Source: an uncultured Chloroflexota bacterium
GTDB taxonomy: Bacteria; Chloroflexota; Anaerolineae; Aggregatilineales; Phototrophicaceae
Assembly: GCA_937942935.1 (NCBI GenBank)
Contig: CALDGT010000864.1
Location: 1-9,501 of the forward strand
Direction: 5' to 3'
Length of the DNA stretch: 9,501 bases
In this document: one piece after another, positions 7,645 through 9,501 of the stretch
Layout of the letters: each line of letters starts with the position of its first letter
How positions within the stretch are numbered: position 1 is the stretch's first letter
The notes under the pieces: model-generated
The model's database searches: none
Told to the model about the DNA's origin: nothing
Seen by the model: only the letters and a program-made list of their open reading frames with translations
Program-made: the position numbers and the translations under genes

Positions 7645-7683
7645 TTCTTCCATGTTCAGTTTTTATAGAATGAGATTTTGAAA

Positions 7684-7731
7684 ATGTATTACCAAATTTC
7701 TGATAAGAAGGCGAAGAAGAATATCCCCTGA
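7684..7731 (+). CDS. Lysine-rich leader peptide 1 (15 residues)
   Basis: The short ORF encodes MYYQISDKKAKKNIP. Four of its 15 residues are lysine, arranged KK-A-KK, and all use AAG (7705-7710 and 7714-7719). The only nearby Shine-Dalgarno-like sequence is GAG at 7672-7674, 9 nt upstream, so initiation may be weak. Its TGA stop (7729-7731) lies inside the 5' arm of the terminator at 7727-7750. A ribosome position on the lysine codons or stop could therefore change terminator folding directly. It resembles leader-peptide attenuators, with lysine as the sensed amino acid, upstream of a lysine biosynthesis operon. Its 5' segment TCTGATA (7699-7705) is complementary to TATCAGA (7759-7765) beyond the terminator; whether that helix forms is unknown. 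Confidence 0.58.
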   Translation: MYYQISDKKAKKNIP

Positions 7732-7750
7732 CCAAAATAGTCGGGTTTTT
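7727..7750 (+). terminator. Terminator T1, overlapping leader 1 stop codon
   Basis: CCTGAC (7727-7732) pairs with GTCGGG (7740-7745) over 6 bp including one U-G, with a 7-nt A-rich loop, followed directly by TTTTT (7746-7750). It is moderately stable. The 5' arm contains the stop codon of leader peptide 1. Part of its 3' arm, CGGGT (7742-7746), is also complementary to ACCCG (7790-7794) in the 5' arm and loop edge of the next terminator. One alternative helix could therefore disrupt both. Confidence 0.62.
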
Positions 7751-7764
7751 CGCGTTAGTATCAG

Positions 7765-7782
7765 ATAATCACATGAGATTAT
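7765..7782 (+). other. Small RNA hairpin between T1 and T2
   Basis: ATAATC (7765-7770) and GATTAT (7777-7782) form a perfect 6-bp stem around ACATGA. It lies 5 nt ahead of terminator T2. It is A/U-rich and has no T-run, so it is not a terminator itself. It could be a pausing or spacer element, or part of alternative folding with the complementary segment in leader 1. The function is a guess. Confidence 0.4.
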
Positions 7783-7787
7783 AAACG

Positions 7788-7810
7788 CCACCCGCAAGGG
7801 TGGTTTTTTT
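7788..7810 (+). terminator. Terminator T2, perfect GC-rich stem with U-tract
   Basis: CCACCC (7788-7793), loop GCAA (7794-7797), GGGTGG (7798-7803) and seven T (7804-7810) form a textbook intrinsic terminator. The Shine-Dalgarno of leader peptide 2 begins only 6 nt after its T-run. Any transcript initiated upstream must therefore read through T2 to make leader 2. It could end read-through from the cysH-transporter unit, act as an attenuator, or do both. Confidence 0.88.
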
Positions 7811-7828
7811 ATTCTAGGAGAAAGTACC

Positions 7829-7897
7829 ATGCAAGCATTTATCATCATCACCAAGAAGCAATTCAAGAAGCCGAAGCGACCCTTTTGGAGTGCTTGA
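7829..7897 (+). CDS. Lysine-rich leader peptide 2 (22 residues)
   Basis: AGGAG (7816-7820), 8 nt before the ATG, gives a strong initiation site. The 22-residue product starts MQAFIIIT and continues KKQFKKPKRPFWSA, with five lysines among residues 9-16, all AAG (7853-7858, 7865-7870, 7874-7876). No membrane, enzymatic or other family feature is present. The lysine codons are followed at once by CCCTTTTGG (7880-7888), which can pair with the downstream terminator arm, and the stop lies 9 nt after that segment. This is the standard layout of ribosome-mediated transcription attenuation: stalling on lysine codons leaves CCCTTTTGG free, while reading to the stop covers it. It lies 114 nt upstream of lysW. 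Function is inferred from layout and codon content. Confidence 0.78.
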   Translation: MQAFIIITKKQFKKPKRPFWSA

Positions 7898-7946
7898 ATT
7901 TGCCTGTTACCAGACGACGCAAATCCACAACCGCCTGCCAGAAGGG
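7880..7946 (+). promoter_or_regulatory. Antiterminator helix competing with terminator T3
   Basis: CCCTTTTGG (7880-7888) pairs with CCAGAAGGG (7938-7946) over 9 bp with one G-U. The latter segment supplies the CAG and GGG steps of the T3 hairpin, so the two structures are mutually exclusive at those bases. A third partner, CCAAGA (7851-7856), overlaps the first lysine codons and can pair with TTTTGG (7883-7888) over 6 bp including one G-U. This gives the four-segment scheme 1:2, 2:3, 3:4 of classical amino-acid attenuators. All pairings were found by eye; no folding energies were computed. Confidence 0.68.
7898..7924 (+). other. Hairpin between leader 2 stop and T3
   Basis: ATTTGC (7898-7903) pairs with GCAAAT (7919-7924), with an inner CTG/CAG step (7904-7906 and 7911-7913) and an asymmetric bulge. 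It starts at the base after the leader 2 stop codon. It would bring segments 2 and 3 of the antiterminator close together. Its GCCTG (7902-7906) also duplicates part of the T3 5' arm and could act as a decoy for the 3' arm. The role is inferred only. Confidence 0.4.
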
Positions 7947-7976
7947 AAGTCCCACTGTACAGGCGGTTTTTATTTT
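7929..7976 (+). terminator. Attenuator terminator T3 upstream of lysW
   Basis: AACCGCCTG (7929-7937) pairs with CAGGCGGTT (7960-7968). Inside are a CAG/CTG step (7939-7941 and 7955-7957) and a GGG/CCC step (7944-7946 and 7951-7953) closing an AAGT loop. The T-run is TTTTTATTTT (7967-7976). The hairpin sits 36 nt before lysW with no promoter visible between, so it would block expression unless prevented. This fits a regulated attenuator better than an end-of-operon terminator. Confidence 0.87.
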
Positions 7977-8011
7977 GTCTACTGAAAGTCTAAAAAGGAG
8001 ATACCAACATC

Positions 8012-8182
8012 ATGAACACTGCACCTTGCCCTGTATGCGAAGCCACCGTGAATATCCCCGCCGATGCTATGCAAAATGAATTGATTGCGTGCGCCGATTG
8101 TGGGTCTGAACTCGAAATTATCAGCCTAAGCCCTGTGCAACTCGATGTTGCGCCAGATGTCGAAGAAGATTGGGGCGAATAA
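8012..8182 (+). CDS. lysW: LysW amino-group carrier protein
   Basis: 56 residues. The carrier protein protects the alpha-amino group of alpha-aminoadipate: the C-terminal glutamate side chain is joined to the substrate, which then rides on LysW through phosphorylation, reduction and transamination. Two zinc-knuckle pairs are visible, CPVC (C6, C9) and CADC (C27, C30), followed by an acidic tail ending in the family signature EEDWGE with the attachment Glu last. AAGGAG (7995-8000) lies 11 nt before the ATG. lysX starts 3 nt after the stop. Length and the exact C-terminus match known LysW proteins, making this a confident call despite its size. Confidence 0.95.
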   Translation: MNTAPCPVCEATVNIPADAMQNELIACADCGSELEIISLSPVQLDVAPDVEEDWGE

Positions 8183-8185
8183 TCC

Positions 8186-9070
8186 ATGCGCGTAGCCATT
8201 TTACTCACACACATTCGACCAGAAGAAAAATTGCTCATCAACGCATTTGAAGCGCGTGGCATCACACCCGATGTCATTTTAGACCGTGATTTCAATTTTG
8301 ATTTGCTCGGTGATGCGACACAACTTGCCCCATCGGGCGTTGCTTGGGATGAATATGACCTCGTGTTGGAACGGTGCATTAGCACTTCACGCGGGTTATA
8401 TGCCCTGTCTATCCTCAATCAGTGGGGCGTGCATACCCTCAATAGTTATCATACCGCGTCTATTTGTGCGGATAAAGTCCAGACAACCCTCGCGTTGGCG
8501 CGTGCCAATGTGCCACAACCCCGCGCACGGGTGGCATTTGACGAAGAACATGCGCTGGATGCGATTGAAGAACTCGGTTATCCCGCCGTCCTCAAACCCG
8601 CGACAGGCTCTTGGGGGCGGTTGGTGGCGCGGATGAATGACCGCGATAGTGCCGAAGCCTTATTAGAACATCGACAAGTGTTGGGTGACTATAATTATCA
8701 CACTTACTATGTCCAAGAATTTGTGCATAAACCATCCCGCGATATTCGGGCGTTTGTGGTGGGCAATCAAACGATTTGCGCCATTTATCGCACTTCACCG
8801 CATTGGATAACCAACACGGCGCGGGGCGGACAAGCCACCAATTGCCCTGTTACACCTGAATTGAATGATTTATGTGTTTCGGCGGCGCGTGCGGTGGGCG
8901 GTGGCATTTTGGCGATGGATGTATTCGAGACACCTGATGGTGGGTTAGTCATCAATGAAATCAATCACACGATGGAATTCAAAAACAGTAGCGCCCCAAC
9001 AGGTGTGAATATCGCTGATGAGGTAGTCGCTTATGCGCTTTCTACCATCACCGAAGGAGCATTAGCATGA
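8186..9070 (+). CDS. lysX: LysX, alpha-aminoadipate-LysW ligase (ATP-grasp)
   Basis: 294 residues, RimK-like ATP-grasp enzyme. It uses ATP to form an amide between the C-terminal Glu of LysW and the amino group of alpha-aminoadipate, the first carrier-dependent step of lysine synthesis. Visible motifs are a pre-ATP-grasp N-terminal domain (about 1-90), DKVQTTLALARANVPQP (97-113), the glycine-rich ATP loop TGSWGRLVA (140-148), NTARGGQATN (210-219), and the metal-binding INEINHTMEFKN (256-267, with E258 and N260). NHTMEFKN resembles lysine-branch LysX proteins more than ArgX, which works on glutamate for arginine synthesis. The lysine-rich leaders upstream support the same reading. It is tightly coupled to lysW (3 nt) and overlaps lysY (ATGA). 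A dual lysine/arginine role cannot be excluded. Confidence 0.93.
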   Translation: MRVAILLTHIRPEEKLLINAFEARGITPDVILDRDFNFDLLGDATQLAPSGVAWDEYDLVLERCISTSRGLYALSILNQWGVHTLNSYHTASICADKVQTTLALARANVPQPRARVAFDEEHALDAIEELGYPAVLKPATGSWGRLVARMNDRDSAEALLEHRQVLGDYNYHTYYVQEFVHKPSRDIRAFVVGNQTICAIYRTSPHWITNTARGGQATNCPVTPELNDLCVSAARAVGGGILAMDVFETPDGGLVINEINHTMEFKNSSAPTGVNIADEVVAYALSTITEGALA

Positions 9071-9501
9071 CCTTGACAGTCGGTATCGTTGGCGGGAGTG
9101 GATACACAGGCGGGGAATTGTTGCGCTTGTTGCATGGTCATCCTGATGTGCGTGTGACACAAATAACCAGTCGTGAGCATGTTGGCGCGTATGTGCATAG
9201 TGTTCACCCGCATTTTCGCGGGGTGTCGCAATTGCAATTCATCCATCCTGATAGTTTGCAAGCCTGTGATGTGTTGTTTTTATGCTTGCCACATGGCACA
9301 ACGGCAGTTCAAATTGACCGATTTGCCTCTCTTGCGACCCGCCTAATTGATTTATCTGCCGATTTTCGCCTGTCTAACCCCCAAGATTATCAAACATGGT
9401 ATGAGACACCCCATCCCGCGCCGAATTGGTTGCCAAAATTTGCTTATGGCTTGCCCGAAGTGAATCGGGATGCGTTACGCAATGCGACTTATGCGAGCGG
9501 T
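9067..9501 (+). CDS. lysY: LysW-aminoadipyl phosphate reductase LysY / ArgC family (5' part)
   Basis: The first 145 residues of an NADPH-dependent acyl-phosphate reductase. It would reduce LysW-bound alpha-aminoadipyl phosphate to the semialdehyde. The Rossmann motif GIVGGSGYTGGEL (6-18) and LSADFRLS are ArgC/LysY hallmarks, and SREHVGAYVHSVHPHFRG resembles the LysY/ArgC core seen in LysW pathways. The window ends after YASG, directly before the position where the family has its catalytic GC cysteine, so that residue cannot be checked. It starts inside the lysX stop (ATGA), implying translational coupling. The name lysY rather than argC follows from lysW and lysX next to it. Confidence 0.9.
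   Translation, partial: MTLTVGIVGGSGYTGGELLRLLHGHPDVRVTQITSREHVGAYVHSVHPHFRGVSQLQFIHPDSLQACDVLFLCLPHGTTAVQIDRFASLATRLIDLSADFRLSNPQDYQTWYETPHPAPNWLPKFAYGLPEVNRDALRNATYASG

Noticed and set aside
7652..7681. A 9-codon ORF (MFSFYRMRF) near the predicted transcription start.
   Set aside because: No Shine-Dalgarno, no lysine and nothing to support translation.
7797..7803. AGGGTGG resembles the start of the T-box antiterminator motif.
   Set aside because: It is not followed by the NACCGCG half of the motif and sits in the 3' arm of T2 right before the T-run, which is the wrong position for a T-box. The match comes from the terminator stem.
7651..8011. A lysine (L-box) riboswitch as the regulator of lysW.
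   Set aside because: I cannot find the conserved L-box core or its multi-helix junction. The leader is instead explained by short lysine-rich ORFs and alternative hairpins. A covariance-model search would settle it.
7885..8079. An open frame of 64 codons overlapping the end of leader 2, T3 and lysW.
   Set aside because: It starts at TTG without a Shine-Dalgarno, runs through the T3 hairpin and its T-run, and overlaps the convincing lysW gene in another frame. Its upstream extension is open but has no start codon.

Overview
The window looks like chromosomal DNA of a bacterium from or near the Chloroflexota. This placement is an inference. It rests on a System I cytochrome c maturation cluster whose CcmH-type protein carries an extra Cys pair after its CPVC motif, and on a carrier-protein (LysW) amino-acid pathway of the kind known from Thermus/Deinococcus, Chloroflexota and archaea. 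Every gene I can support is on the + strand. No mobile element, CRISPR array, tRNA or rRNA is visible.

Region 1 (1-5952) is a tightly packed cytochrome c maturation operon: the 3' part of ccmF, a ccmH/ccmL-type thiol protein, a CcmG-like membrane-anchored thioredoxin, a small CcmI-like coiled-coil protein, a membrane-anchored c-type cytochrome lipoprotein, ccmC, and a 45-residue CcmD-like protein. Several of these genes overlap by a few bases (ATGA junctions at 1462 and 2785). The proteins would handle heme (CcmC, CcmD, CcmF), keep the apocytochrome CXXCH cysteines reduced (CcmG, CcmH) and bring heme and apocytochrome together. The lipoprotein cytochrome is a likely client. ccmA, ccmB and ccmE are not in the window. 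A strong intrinsic terminator at 6013-6060 follows the operon.

Region 2 (6115-7575) is a two-gene sulfur unit: a 4Fe-4S-type adenylylsulfate (APS) reductase, cysH, with unusual spacing in its C-terminal cysteine pair, and a TauE/SafE-family membrane transporter 3 nt downstream.

Region 3 (7576-8011) is about 440 nt without a conventional gene, but it is dense in regulatory structure. It holds a promoter-like sequence, a 15-residue lysine-rich ORF (DKKAKK) running into a terminator, a second very clean terminator, a 22-residue lysine-rich ORF with a strong Shine-Dalgarno (KKQFKKPK), and a third terminator with a competing antiterminator helix. I read this as a tandem, lysine-sensing, leader-peptide attenuator. 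It is the most interesting part of the window.

Region 4 (8012-9501) is the operon this leader would control: lysW (56-residue amino-group carrier protein ending in EDWGE), lysX (ATP-grasp alpha-aminoadipate-LysW ligase) and the 5' part of lysY/argC (LysW-aminoadipyl phosphate reductase), which is cut by the window edge just before its catalytic cysteine. LysX attaches alpha-aminoadipate to the C-terminal Glu of LysW. A kinase (lysZ, not seen here) phosphorylates it, LysY reduces it, and later enzymes yield lysine.
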